43,244 bases of DNA, from NCBI RefSeq assembly GCF_001556105.1, contig NZ_LSIF01000041.1:1-43244 (forward strand), written 5' to 3'. This document shows positions 15,990 to 24,355 of the stretch, in pieces (within the stretch, counting starts at the first letter, position 1; the number at the start of each line of letters is the position of its first letter). Below the pieces are notes generated by a model. The model had not been told where the DNA came from. It made no database searches and worked only from the letters and a program-made list of their open reading frames with translations. Origin of the DNA: Pseudoxanthomonas mexicana. Lineage in GTDB: Bacteria; Pseudomonadota; Gammaproteobacteria; Xanthomonadales; Xanthomonadaceae. The position numbers and the translations under genes were made by a program.

Positions 15990-17068
15990 CGGAAACGCCC
16001 ATGCGCCGACCCACCATCAAGGACGTCGCCGAACGCGCGAAGGTCTCGCTGAAGACCGTGTCCCGGGTCATCAACAACGAGCCCTCCGTGCTGCAGGGCA
16101 CGCGTGCGCGGGTGCTGCATGCCATCGCCGAGCTGGACTACGAGCCGGACCAGTCCGCGCGCAACCTGCGCAGCGGCACGCCGTTCGTGATCGGGCTGGT
16201 CTACGACAACCCCAACCCGTACCACATCATCGGCGTGCAGAACGGCGTGCTGGCGGCGTGCAAGGAGACCGGCTTCGGCCTGCAGATCCATCCCGTCGAT
16301 TCCACCTCGCCACTGCTGGCGGAAGAACTGGTGGAGTTCGTGCAGCGCTCGCGCCTGGCCGGGCTGGTACTGACCGCGCCTATGTCCGAACGTGCGGACC
16401 TGGTCACCGCACTCGCCGCGCGGGGAGTGAAGCTGGTGCGCATCATCGCGGCGACCGAAGATCCGGAAGACGGGCTGCCCTGCGTCTACGTCGACGACCG
16501 CGACGCCGCCTACGAGATCACCGAGCACCTGATCCAGCTCGGACACCAGCGCATCGGCTTCCTGTGGGGCGGGCTGGCACACCGGTCGAGCACCGAACGC
16601 TACGCCGGCTATGAGAAGGCATTGAAGGACTACGGCATCACGCTGGACAAGCATCTCGTGGTGCCGGGCGACTACACGTTCGATGACGGCTTCCGTGGTG
16701 CCCGCCGCCTGCTGGCGCTGCGTGAGCCACCCACCGCCATCTTCGGTTCCAACGACGAAATCGCGGCCGGCGTACTGGCCGCGGCCAAGTCGGCCGGCAT
16801 GAACGTGCCCTACGACCTGTCCATCGCCGGCTTCGAAGACAGTCCGTTCTCCAAGCAGTCATGGCCGCCGCTCACCACCGCCAAGCAGGCGACGCAGGAC
16901 ATCGCGAAACAGGCGGCACGCCTGCTGATCGCCGGGCTGCGCACCGACGCTTACGACGACAATCCCACGCCCGTGCACAACCAGGGCTTCGTGCCGCAAC
17001 TGGTCGTGCGCGGTTCCACCGCACCGGTCCGCCCACGCGCGGAACGACCTGAATCGCCTTCGACATGA
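15986..17068 (+). CDS. nagR: NagR, LacI-family repressor of NAG genes
   Basis: A 360-residue LacI-family regulator. The N-terminal helix-turn-helix is PTIKDVAERAKVSLKTVSRV, with the hinge helix around SARNLRSG. A periplasmic-binding-protein-like effector domain follows (VIGLVYDNPNPYH, then IAGFEDSPFSKQSWPPLTT). Family knowledge from NAG regulons suggests that a NAG-derived metabolite relieves repression. The likely operators are the two ACAACGTTGT palindromes at 14359 and 14606, so it probably controls its own operon and the divergent glk. The start at 15986 overlaps the nagP stop; an ATG at 16001, closer to the helix-turn-helix, is also possible. Confidence 0.9.
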   Translation: MTETPMRRPTIKDVAERAKVSLKTVSRVINNEPSVLQGTRARVLHAIAELDYEPDQSARNLRSGTPFVIGLVYDNPNPYHIIGVQNGVLAACKETGFGLQIHPVDSTSPLLAEELVEFVQRSRLAGLVLTAPMSERADLVTALAARGVKLVRIIAATEDPEDGLPCVYVDDRDAAYEITEHLIQLGHQRIGFLWGGLAHRSSTERYAGYEKALKDYGITLDKHLVVPGDYTFDDGFRGARRLLALREPPTAIFGSNDEIAAGVLAAAKSAGMNVPYDLSIAGFEDSPFSKQSWPPLTTAKQATQDIAKQAARLLIAGLRTDAYDDNPTPVHNQGFVPQLVVRGSTAPVRPRAERPESPST

Positions 17069-18099
17069 CGACATCGCTTCCCGCTCCCGCCGACACCCTG
17101 ATGCACCAGGAGGCCGCCCAGGCCTCGGCCATCATCGCCGACCAGTACGCGCGCAACGCCGACACGGTGAAGGCGCTGGCAGCCGATCTCCGCCGCAACC
17201 CGCCGCCCTTCGTCGTCACCTGCGCGCGTGGCAGTTCGGATCACGCCGCGACGTACGCGAAGTACCTGTTCGAAACGCAGCTCGGCGTGGTCACGGCCTC
17301 CGCTTCGCCGTCGGTCGGTTCGGTCTATGAAGCCAGGCAGCGGCTGGATGGCGCGCTCTATGTGGTGATCTCGCAGTCGGGCAAGAGTCCCGACCTGCTG
17401 CGCAACGCGACCGCGGCGAAGGAGGCCGGCGCGCGCGTCGTCGCCATCGTCAACGTGGCCGATTCGCCGCTGGCCCAGCTGGCCGACACGGTGCTGCAGA
17501 TGCATGCCGGGCCGGAGCGCAGCGTGGCCGCGACCAAGAGCTATCTCGGCTCGCTGGCCGCGATCCTGCAGTTGACTGCGTACTGGAAAGACGAAGCACT
17601 GCTGCATGACGCGGCGCGCGCCTTGCCCGAAGCGTTGCAACGCGCATGGCAAGCCGACTGGTCGCCGCTGACCGAGGGACTGGTCGGCGCGCACAACCTG
17701 TTCGTGCTCGGCCGTGGCCTGGGCCTGGCCGCCGCGCAGGAGGCGGCACTCAAGTTCAAGGAAACCTGCGGCCTGCATGCCGAGGCGTACAGTTCGGCTG
17801 AAGTGAAGCATGGGCCGATGGCGCTGGTCGGCCCTGGGTTCCCGGTGCTGTGCTTCGCGCAACCGGATGAAACCGAAGCGGGCACGCTGGCGCTGGCACA
17901 GGAGTTCCGCGGCCGCGGTGCGCAGGTATGGGTCGCCTCGCGCCAGGGCGACCTGCCGCTGGTCGAAGCGCCGCATCCTGCCTGCGCGCCGCTGCTGACC
18001 GTCCAGAGTTTCTACCGCGCGATCAATGCGCTGGCATTGCGCCGCGGACACAATCCCGACGTGCCGCCTCACCTCAACAAGGTCACCGAAACGGTATGA
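17065..18099 (+). CDS. nagB-II: NagB-II, SIS-type glucosamine-6-phosphate deaminase
   Basis: A 344-residue double-SIS protein resembling the isomerase half of GlmS but lacking the glutaminase domain. Family knowledge assigns such proteins in NAG operons the deamination of glucosamine 6-phosphate to fructose 6-phosphate plus ammonia, replacing classical NagB, which is absent here. SIS marks include TCARGSSDHAATYAKYLFE, ISQSGKSPDLL, VAATKSYLGSLA and LGRGLGLAAAQEAALKFKE; AYSSAEVKHGPMALV forms the late active-site segment. It overlaps nagR and nagA by 4 bases each, so it is coupled on both sides. Confidence 0.92.
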   Translation: MTTSLPAPADTLMHQEAAQASAIIADQYARNADTVKALAADLRRNPPPFVVTCARGSSDHAATYAKYLFETQLGVVTASASPSVGSVYEARQRLDGALYVVISQSGKSPDLLRNATAAKEAGARVVAIVNVADSPLAQLADTVLQMHAGPERSVAATKSYLGSLAAILQLTAYWKDEALLHDAARALPEALQRAWQADWSPLTEGLVGAHNLFVLGRGLGLAAAQEAALKFKETCGLHAEAYSSAEVKHGPMALVGPGFPVLCFAQPDETEAGTLALAQEFRGRGAQVWVASRQGDLPLVEAPHPACAPLLTVQSFYRAINALALRRGHNPDVPPHLNKVTETV

Positions 18100-19241
18100 A
18101 TGCGCTGCCTGCCGCCACCGCGCTCTGCAATGCCCGTGTGCTGACGCCGGACGGTTTCGTCGAGGGGCTCGCCGTGCTGATGCAGGACGGCCTCATCGTC
18201 GACCTGATCGCTGTCGAAGCGCTGCCTGCCGATGCTGTCAGGCAGGATCTGCAGGGCGCCTCGCTCGTGCCCGGCTTCATCGATGCGCAGGTCAACGGCG
18301 GTGGCGGCGCGCTGTTCAACAACGACACGAGCGTCGACGCGATCCGCACCATCGCGGAAGCGCATCGCCGGTTCGGCACTACCGGCCTGTTGCCGACGCT
18401 GATCAGCGACGATGCCGAGGTGATGGCGCGCGCGGTCGAGGCGACGCGCGCCGCCATCGAGGCAGCGGTACCGGGCGTGCTCGGCATCCACCTGGAAGGG
18501 CCGTACATCGCGCCGGCGCGCAAGGGGACGCACAACGCGGCGAAGTTCCGCGTGCCCGACGACGGCGAAGTGGCGATGGCGACGTCGCTCGACAATGGCG
18601 TGACGCTGCTGACGCTGGCGCCGGAGCAGGTGCCCGCCGATACCATCCGCGTGATGGTGGCGCGCGGCGCCATCGTCGTCGCCGGCCATACGGCGGCCAC
18701 GTACGAACAGATCCGCGCCGGCATCGACGCCGGCGTGTCCGGCTTCACCCATCTGTACAACGCGATGTCGCCGCTGCAGGGGCGCGAGCCCGGCGCGGTG
18801 GGCGCGGCGCTGGAAGACGATGGCTGCTGGTGCGGCGTGATCGTCGATGGCGTGCACGTGCATCCGGCCAGCCTGCGCGTGGCACTGGCGGCCAAGCCAC
18901 GCGGCAAGGTGTTCCTGGTGACGGATGCGATGCCGATGGTCGGCTCCGACGATCCGTCCTTCGATCTCTATGGCGAAACCATCACCGCCGTCGATGGCGT
19001 GGTACGCAATGCCGCCGGCTCGCTGGCCGGCTCCGCGCTGGACATGGCGACCGCCGTGCGCAACAGCGTGCACCTGGTCGGCCTGCCGCTGGAGGAAGCC
19101 GCGCGCATGGCGTCGACCTATCCGGCCGAGTTCCTCGGCCTGGGCGACACGTACGGAAGGATCGTGCCCGGCTGGCGCGCCGACCTGGTTGCCCTGGATT
19201 CGGACCTGCAGGTGGTCGGCACCTGGATAGGTGGCGAGTGA
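18096..19241 (+). CDS. nagA: NagA, N-acetylglucosamine-6-phosphate deacetylase
   Basis: Hydrolyses NAG-6-phosphate to glucosamine 6-phosphate and acetate. The 381-residue protein has the amidohydrolase fold. It shows SLVPGFIDAQVNGGGG early, the metal-binding Glu in GIHLEGPYIAPARKGTHN, His residues in VAGHTAATYEQI and GFTHLYNAM, and the catalytic Asp in VTDAMPMVG. The ATG at 18096 overlaps the nagB-II stop (ATGA). A longer frame from 17928 is only read-through of the neighbour's alternate frame. NagA feeds NagB-II directly. Confidence 0.95.
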   Translation: MNALPAATALCNARVLTPDGFVEGLAVLMQDGLIVDLIAVEALPADAVRQDLQGASLVPGFIDAQVNGGGGALFNNDTSVDAIRTIAEAHRRFGTTGLLPTLISDDAEVMARAVEATRAAIEAAVPGVLGIHLEGPYIAPARKGTHNAAKFRVPDDGEVAMATSLDNGVTLLTLAPEQVPADTIRVMVARGAIVVAGHTAATYEQIRAGIDAGVSGFTHLYNAMSPLQGREPGAVGAALEDDGCWCGVIVDGVHVHPASLRVALAAKPRGKVFLVTDAMPMVGSDDPSFDLYGETITAVDGVVRNAAGSLAGSALDMATAVRNSVHLVGLPLEEAARMASTYPAEFLGLGDTYGRIVPGWRADLVALDSDLQVVGTWIGGE

Positions 19242-19248
19242 CGTTCGC

Positions 19249-20319
19249 ATGACCGCTGTGCCGGCCCGGTTCGCGTCGGTCGATGCGTTGCGTGGGCTGA
19301 CGGTGGCGGCGATGCTGCTGGTCAACACGCCGGGCGACTGGTCACACGTCTACGCGCCGCTGCTGCATGCCGAGTGGCACGGCGTGACGCCGACCGACCT
19401 GGTGTTTCCGTTCTTCCTTTTCATCGTTGGTGTATCGGTCGCACTAGGCGTCGTGCCGCGCATGGAGGCCGGCGTGCCGCCTGCGGTGTTGCGGCGTGCG
19501 GTGCTGTGGCGGGCAGCGAAGATCATCGCACTCGGTCTGGCGCTGCACCTGCTCGCCTTCCTGCTGCTGGACCGGCCATCGTTCCGCCCCTGGGGCGTAT
19601 TGCAGAGGATCGGACTGTGCTTCGCCATCGTCGGCGTGGTCGCACTGTACGTGACGCCACGCATGCAATGGGGTCTCATCGTGGCGCTGCTGCTCGGCTA
19701 CTGGGTGCTGATGGCGCCGTGGGGCTACGCGCCGTACACCAACCTCGCCGCACGCATCGACACCGTGTTGTTCGCGCCGTGGCTCTACCAGTGGAATGCG
19801 GCGCTGGGACGCGGGCAGGATCCCGAGGGCCTGCTCAGTACGCTGCCCGCCATCGCCACCACGCTGCTCGGCGTGCGGGCGGGTGCGTGGTTGCGCGCGG
19901 GCGACCTGCGTGCGGTGCTCGGCGGCGGCGCGGCCTCGCTGCTGCTCGGGCTGCTGTGGGGGCAGGCAATGCCGCTGAACAAGGCCCTCTGGACCTCGTC
20001 CTACGCGCTGTTCACCGCCGGCTGCGCCATGCTGGCACTCGCCGCCGCGCACGTCCTCGTGGATCGCCGTGGATGGCCGGCGATCGGCCGCCGCTTCGGC
20101 ATCAATGCCATCGCGGCCTACGTGGGGGCGGCGGTGATGACCTATCTGGTACTCGCCGCAGGCTGGATGGCGCCCATCTACGGGATCGGATTCGCCGGCT
20201 GGATGGCGCCACGATTCGGCCCGTACCTGCCGTCATTGGCCTTCGCGGTGGCCTTCGTTGCCCTGTGGTGGTGCGTCGTATGGGGAATGGATCGCCGCCG
20301 CTGGTACCTGAAAGTCTGA
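19249..20319 (+). CDS. nagX: NagX, HGSNAT-like integral membrane protein (DUF5009)
   Basis: A 356-residue polytopic membrane protein with about ten hydrophobic segments. The start [20 protein letters not shown] and the later [20 protein letters not shown] match the NagX/DUF5009 group, related to lysosomal heparan-alpha-glucosaminide N-acetyltransferase. Family members recur in NAG clusters, but their reaction is unproven; acetyl transfer to glucosamine or a transport role are suggestions. The ATG at 19249 lies 7 bases after the nagA stop. A GTG at 19231 overlapping nagA is an alternative that adds six residues. It is the last gene of the operon. Confidence 0.87.
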   Translation: MTAVPARFASVDALRGLTVAAMLLVNTPGDWSHVYAPLLHAEWHGVTPTDLVFPFFLFIVGVSVALGVVPRMEAGVPPAVLRRAVLWRAAKIIALGLALHLLAFLLLDRPSFRPWGVLQRIGLCFAIVGVVALYVTPRMQWGLIVALLLGYWVLMAPWGYAPYTNLAARIDTVLFAPWLYQWNAALGRGQDPEGLLSTLPAIATTLLGVRAGAWLRAGDLRAVLGGGAASLLLGLLWGQAMPLNKALWTSSYALFTAGCAMLALAAAHVLVDRRGWPAIGRRFGINAIAAYVGAAVMTYLVLAAGWMAPIYGIGFAGWMAPRFGPYLPSLAFAVAFVALWWCVVWGMDRRRWYLKV

Positions 20320-20395
20320 TGCAGCGGTTTCGTCACGCTTTTCTTCGTCGCGTGGGGTACAACGGCAGCCAGTCACCCGCCGGATGCCGCCTGCC

Positions 20396-21661
20396 ATGAA
20401 GATGCCGATCGTGCTCGCCTGCTGCCTGTGCCTGTCCGCCTGCCAGCGGGTGACGGTGGAAGACCAGGGGGCCACCGTCGTGATGGCACGTGGCGCCGCC
20501 ACGCCAAGTGCGCCGGCCCCCGCCATCGTGCCGTCACTCGTCGTTTCACCCGATGCAACGGCACCGGGCACAGGCCGCGTCATGGCAGGCCTGTCACGCG
20601 CACGTGTCGTCCCGGACCCGCCGTTCACCAGCACGCCTATCGCCACGTTCAACGAGCCATGGGCCATGACGTTCCTGCCGGATGGTCGCCTGCTGGTGAC
20701 GGAGAAGTCCGGCAAGCTGAGGCTGGCCAATGTCATCACCCGGCAGGTCGGTGAAGTGGTCGGAGTGCCGGCCGTCGCCTACGGCGGGCAGGGCGGGTTC
20801 GGCGACGTGCTGTTGCATCCGCAGTTCGCCGACAACCGCTTGGTCTACCTCAGCTATGCGGAAGCCGGCAGCGGCAGCACCCGCGGTGCGGCCGTGGCGC
20901 GCGCGACGCTGGTACTGGATGCCAGTGGCAATGGCGGCAGCCTGTCCAACCTGCAGGTGATCTGGCGTCAGTTGCCCAAGGTCAACGGGGATGCCCATTA
21001 CGGGCACCGGCTGGCGTTCGGCGCGGACGGCAAGTTGTGGATCACCTCCAGCGACCGCCAGGCATCGACGCCGGCGCAGGACCTGCAGTCGGCGCTCGGC
21101 AAGCTGATCCGGCTCAATGACGACGGCAGCGTGCCGCCCGACAATCCGTTCGCGGCGCAGGGCGGCATTGCCGCGCAGGTGTGGAGCCTGGGCCACCGCA
21201 ACATGCTGGGCATCGCATTCGATGGCGCGGGTCGCCTGTGGGCGCACGATATGGGGCCGAAGGGAGGCGACGAGTTGAACCTGATCGAACGTGGCAGCAA
21301 CTACGGCTGGCCCGTCGTCTCGAACGGCGACAACTACGACGGCACACCGATCCCGGATCACTCCACGAGGCCAGAGTTCAATGCACCCGAAGTCTCCTGG
21401 ACGCCGGTGATCGCGCCGGCAGGTTTCATCATTTACTCCGGCGACCTGTTCCCGTGGTTCCGCGGCAGGGGGTTCATCGGTGGGCTCGCATCGCAGGCGT
21501 TGGTCGAAATCGAATTTGCCGGCGAGCAGGCCCGCGAAGCGCGCCGCTATCCGATGGGCAAGCGCATCCGTGAAGTCGAACAGGGACCCGACGGTGCCCT
21601 GTGGCTGCTGGAGGATGGCAGCGGTGGGCGTTTGCTGAAGCTCACGCCGAACCCCAGCTGA
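20396..21661 (+). CDS. PQQ-type soluble aldose sugar dehydrogenase-like lipoprotein
   Basis: A 421-residue envelope protein of the GDH/HHIP-like six-bladed propeller family, whose studied members oxidise aldoses using PQQ and calcium. The signal peptide ends in a lipobox LSAC (Cys16). A low-complexity linker leads to the propeller from about residue 75. Family marks are [63 protein letters not shown] and [15 protein letters not shown]. Other frames allow a start at 20384, but 20396 gives the cleaner signal peptide. It lies 76 bases after nagX with no clear terminator between. No PQQ synthesis genes are present here; cofactor and substrate are inferred. Confidence 0.85.
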   Translation: MKMPIVLACCLCLSACQRVTVEDQGATVVMARGAATPSAPAPAIVPSLVVSPDATAPGTGRVMAGLSRARVVPDPPFTSTPIATFNEPWAMTFLPDGRLLVTEKSGKLRLANVITRQVGEVVGVPAVAYGGQGGFGDVLLHPQFADNRLVYLSYAEAGSGSTRGAAVARATLVLDASGNGGSLSNLQVIWRQLPKVNGDAHYGHRLAFGADGKLWITSSDRQASTPAQDLQSALGKLIRLNDDGSVPPDNPFAAQGGIAAQVWSLGHRNMLGIAFDGAGRLWAHDMGPKGGDELNLIERGSNYGWPVVSNGDNYDGTPIPDHSTRPEFNAPEVSWTPVIAPAGFIIYSGDLFPWFRGRGFIGGLASQALVEIEFAGEQAREARRYPMGKRIREVEQGPDGALWLLEDGSGGRLLKLTPNPS

Positions 21662-21848
21662 TCATCGCGCGGAATATCACTGCGCGTCATGCGCGCCGGC
21701 GACCTGCGCCTGCCGCCGCGTGCCGAACAGGTCGATCCGCCTCCATGACGTCTGTGCAGGCCGGTCCGCCCCGGCCAGACGAGTTTTCCGAGTTCGGTGG
21801 CGACGACGGACAGGCGCGTCATGGCGATGCCTGCAGGGGAGGCCGTGC

Positions 21849-23516
21849 TCATCGCCCGCCCCGGCAGGCAAGGAAAATGTCGTGGTCGGGCCGGTACAGG
21901 GACGTCTTCACGTCGGTCAGGCCCAGGACCGTATGGAACAGGTCATCGTGGCTGCGCGATCCGCCGGTCTGCCGGCGCAGGCAGGCATCGTCGAGGCCGG
22001 TGGACGCACGCCAGCCATCGGAGAACCACGCCACCATCGGCACGTCCAGTTGTTCCTTCGGCGCGATCGCGTACGGCATGCCGTGCAGGTAGAGCCCTTT
22101 CTCGCCGAGGGATTCGCCGTGATCGGAGACATACAGCATGGCGGTGTCGAGATCCTTCATGCCGGCCAGCTGGTCGACCACGTCGGCCAGCACGCGATCG
22201 GTGTAGCGCAGTGCGTTGTCGTAGGCGTTGACGATCTGCGCGCGCGAGCAGCGTCCGAGGTCGGAGGTTTGGCAGACCGGCTGGTAGACCTTGAACGCAG
22301 GCGGATAGCGTTCGAAGTAGTTCGGCCCATGGTTGCCCAGCATGTGCAGGACGATCACCTGGTCGCCGTGATGACGATGGATCGCGTCGCCCAGGCCTAC
22401 CAGCAGGATACCGTCGTGGCAGCGCTTGCCGTCGCACAGGCCGGCGTCGGTGCGGGCGTGCAGGTCTTCGACCGGCAGGCCGTTGCACACGCCCTTGCAG
22501 CCGGACTGGTTGTCACGCCACAGCGTTTCCACGCCCGCGCGCTGCAGCACGTGCAGCAGCGACTGCTGGCTGCGGATCGCCTTCTCGTCGTACTGCTTGC
22601 GCCCCAGTGGCGAGAACATGCACGGCAGCGACACTTCGGTGCTGCTGCCGCAGGCGGTGACGCGCGGGAAATTGAGCACGTTGCGCTTCGCCAGTTCCGG
22701 CGTGGTCTGGCGTTCGTAGCCGTTGAGTCCCCAGTTGGCGGCCCGGGCGGTTTCGCCGACGACCAGTACCAGCACGCGCGGCCGGCGCACGGCGGCGGCG
22801 GGCGACTGCACGGCGTCCTCGCCGATCGGCAGCTGCACGCGGGTGCGCCCCGGCGGATCTTCGCTGACCACCTTCGCCAGCGAGACCAGCACGTTGGCTG
22901 GCGTGACCAGATAGCGCACTTCGCGCTGGTTGCGCAGGAAGGCGGTGAGCTGCTGCGTCGATGGCAGCACGCCGACCAGGCCCACGATGACGGTGCCGAC
23001 GAGGAACGCTGCGCGCATCAGCAGGACGCGTGACCACGTGCGCGGACGCACGCGCACGCGCCACACCACCACCAGCGCAGGCAACGCGGCCAGCAGCGGC
23101 AGCAGCGCGTCGGTGCCTGCCAGGTCACTGGCTTCGCGCCAGTCGGTATGCAACACATTCCGGATCATGTCGGCGTCGATGTAGATGCCGTAACTGGCCA
23201 TGTAGTGACCGGCCAGTGCTGCGAGCACCACCAGCGCCGACAACACGATGCGGGCCGTGCCGCGCCACACCAGCAGCGACAGCCACACACCATGCACCGC
23301 GGTCACCAGCAGGAACAGCGACAGCGTCCAGGCCCACTGCGACCACGGTAGCGGTGCGGCGGCCTGCCAGAACACGGCGTTGGCGAACAGGCTGAAATAC
23401 AGGCTGGCGACGACGATGAGTGTCTCGCTCCCCACCTCGGGGCGGACGGCGAGCAGCGCAAGGGCGCGCCGCCAACGGGATGGCGTGGACGAACGATCGG
23501 GGGCGGACGCGTTCAC
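21849..23516 (-). CDS. eptA: EptA-type phosphoethanolamine transferase
   Basis: Inner-membrane enzyme that moves phosphoethanolamine from phosphatidylethanolamine onto lipid A. The 555-residue protein has about five N-terminal membrane helices (within residues 30-185) and a periplasmic sulfatase-fold domain. Catalytic features are Glu255 in LVVGETARAANWG, the nucleophile Thr293 in CGSSTEVSLPCMFS, and SDHGESLGEKGLYLHG with zinc ligands; LGNHGPNYF and paired cysteines (SGCKGVCNG) also fit. It begins at a GTG that overlaps the stop of the PAP2 gene by 4 bases; a longer frame to 23579 lacks support. The pairing with a PAP2 phosphatase, an ArnT-like transferase and a two-component system points to cationic-peptide resistance. 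Confidence 0.93.
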   Translation of the reverse strand: MNASAPDRSSTPSRWRRALALLAVRPEVGSETLIVVASLYFSLFANAVFWQAAAPLPWSQWAWTLSLFLLVTAVHGVWLSLLVWRGTARIVLSALVVLAALAGHYMASYGIYIDADMIRNVLHTDWREASDLAGTDALLPLLAALPALVVVWRVRVRPRTWSRVLLMRAAFLVGTVIVGLVGVLPSTQQLTAFLRNQREVRYLVTPANVLVSLAKVVSEDPPGRTRVQLPIGEDAVQSPAAAVRRPRVLVLVVGETARAANWGLNGYERQTTPELAKRNVLNFPRVTACGSSTEVSLPCMFSPLGRKQYDEKAIRSQQSLLHVLQRAGVETLWRDNQSGCKGVCNGLPVEDLHARTDAGLCDGKRCHDGILLVGLGDAIHRHHGDQVIVLHMLGNHGPNYFERYPPAFKVYQPVCQTSDLGRCSRAQIVNAYDNALRYTDRVLADVVDQLAGMKDLDTAMLYVSDHGESLGEKGLYLHGMPYAIAPKEQLDVPMVAWFSDGWRASTGLDDACLRRQTGGSRSHDDLFHTVLGLTDVKTSLYRPDHDIFLACRGGR

Positions 23517-24226
23517 GCGTGCGCCTCCACCGGGGAGCGCGCGCCGACCGCCTCCACCGCACATGCGATGGTCCAGCACACCATCAGGCTGGCGACGTCA
23601 TGCGAGAGGAAGTGCGCCCCACGCAGTTGCTGCGCCAGGCCGAACAGCGCGCCGGCCAGCAGGCCGACGGCGAGGCCTGCATGGCGCCAGCGCGGTGCGG
23701 TGTGCAGGAAGAAGAAGTACAGCGCGACCCAGGCGAAACCACCCGCCGCATGTGCCGCCGGGAAGCATGCGGCCGGCCCCAGCGAAGCGGGCCGTGTTTC
23801 GAACAAGCCGATGAAGGCACGATCGCCGCCCAACCCGGCCAGATCCCACGGGCAGTCCATATGGGTAACCGCCTTGAGCGCCGCGACGCATGCGACCGAC
23901 GCCAGCACCGACAGCAGCAGTCGTGCCGCGGGCCGCGTCCACGTGCGCGAGGAAGGCGATCGCCAGCGCAGCAGCGTGGCGACCAGCACGCCCGTCCAGG
24001 CGGCCTGGCCCAGCAGGCGACCCCCGCGATGCAGGCCGTTTTCCAGCAACAGGCTGCGCTTGAGCGACCAGGCATCGCCTTGCCAATGGAAAAGCCCACG
24101 GGCAAGGGCCATGTCGACGTGCTGCGCGGCAAGCCATGCGAGCAGCAGCACCGGCAGCGACCACGGAAGCCACGGCGACGATTGCCCGATGGGGCGGGAG
24201 AGAAGACGGAGAGGAGCAGGCGACAT
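23513..24226 (-). CDS. PAP2-family membrane phosphatase, possibly lipid A related
   Basis: A 237-residue membrane protein of the type 2 phosphatidic acid phosphatase family, with about six hydrophobic segments. The three phosphatase motifs are visible in variant form: KAVTHMDCPWDL, FPAAHAAGGF (in place of PSGH) and RGAHFLSHDVAS with the catalytic His-Asp. This variant resembles LpxE/LpxT-like proteins that act on lipid A or undecaprenyl phosphates; the exact substrate is open. The ATG at 24226 is preferred because upstream residues of the longer frame are charged and irregular. It is translationally coupled to eptA and lies downstream of the ArnT-like gene on the same strand. Confidence 0.86.
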   Translation of the reverse strand: MSPAPLRLLSRPIGQSSPWLPWSLPVLLLAWLAAQHVDMALARGLFHWQGDAWSLKRSLLLENGLHRGGRLLGQAAWTGVLVATLLRWRSPSSRTWTRPAARLLLSVLASVACVAALKAVTHMDCPWDLAGLGGDRAFIGLFETRPASLGPAACFPAAHAAGGFAWVALYFFFLHTAPRWRHAGLAVGLLAGALFGLAQQLRGAHFLSHDVASLMVCWTIACAVEAVGARSPVEAHA

Positions 24227-24355
24227 GCGGCATGCGACGACAGGGAAGTGCGCGCATGCTGGTGGCCGAGGCGTCGTAACGCGGTCGGATTTGCGTCGGA
24301 GCCGCGTTAATCCGCCAACGGAATGCACGCGATCGCGCATCGTGTTGCCGGTGAT

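Noticed and set aside
21662..21848. Convergent gap between the sugar dehydrogenase and eptA examined for a terminator or small RNA
   Set aside because: GC-rich without a convincing stem plus T-tract and without a recognisable RNA or peptide.
21547..21852. A 101-codon minus-strand frame whose ATG overlaps the eptA stop by 4 bases, as if it were the next operon gene
   Set aside because: The overlap is tempting, but the product is low-complexity Arg/Ser/Gly-rich with no family resemblance, and over a third of it is antisense to the sugar dehydrogenase.
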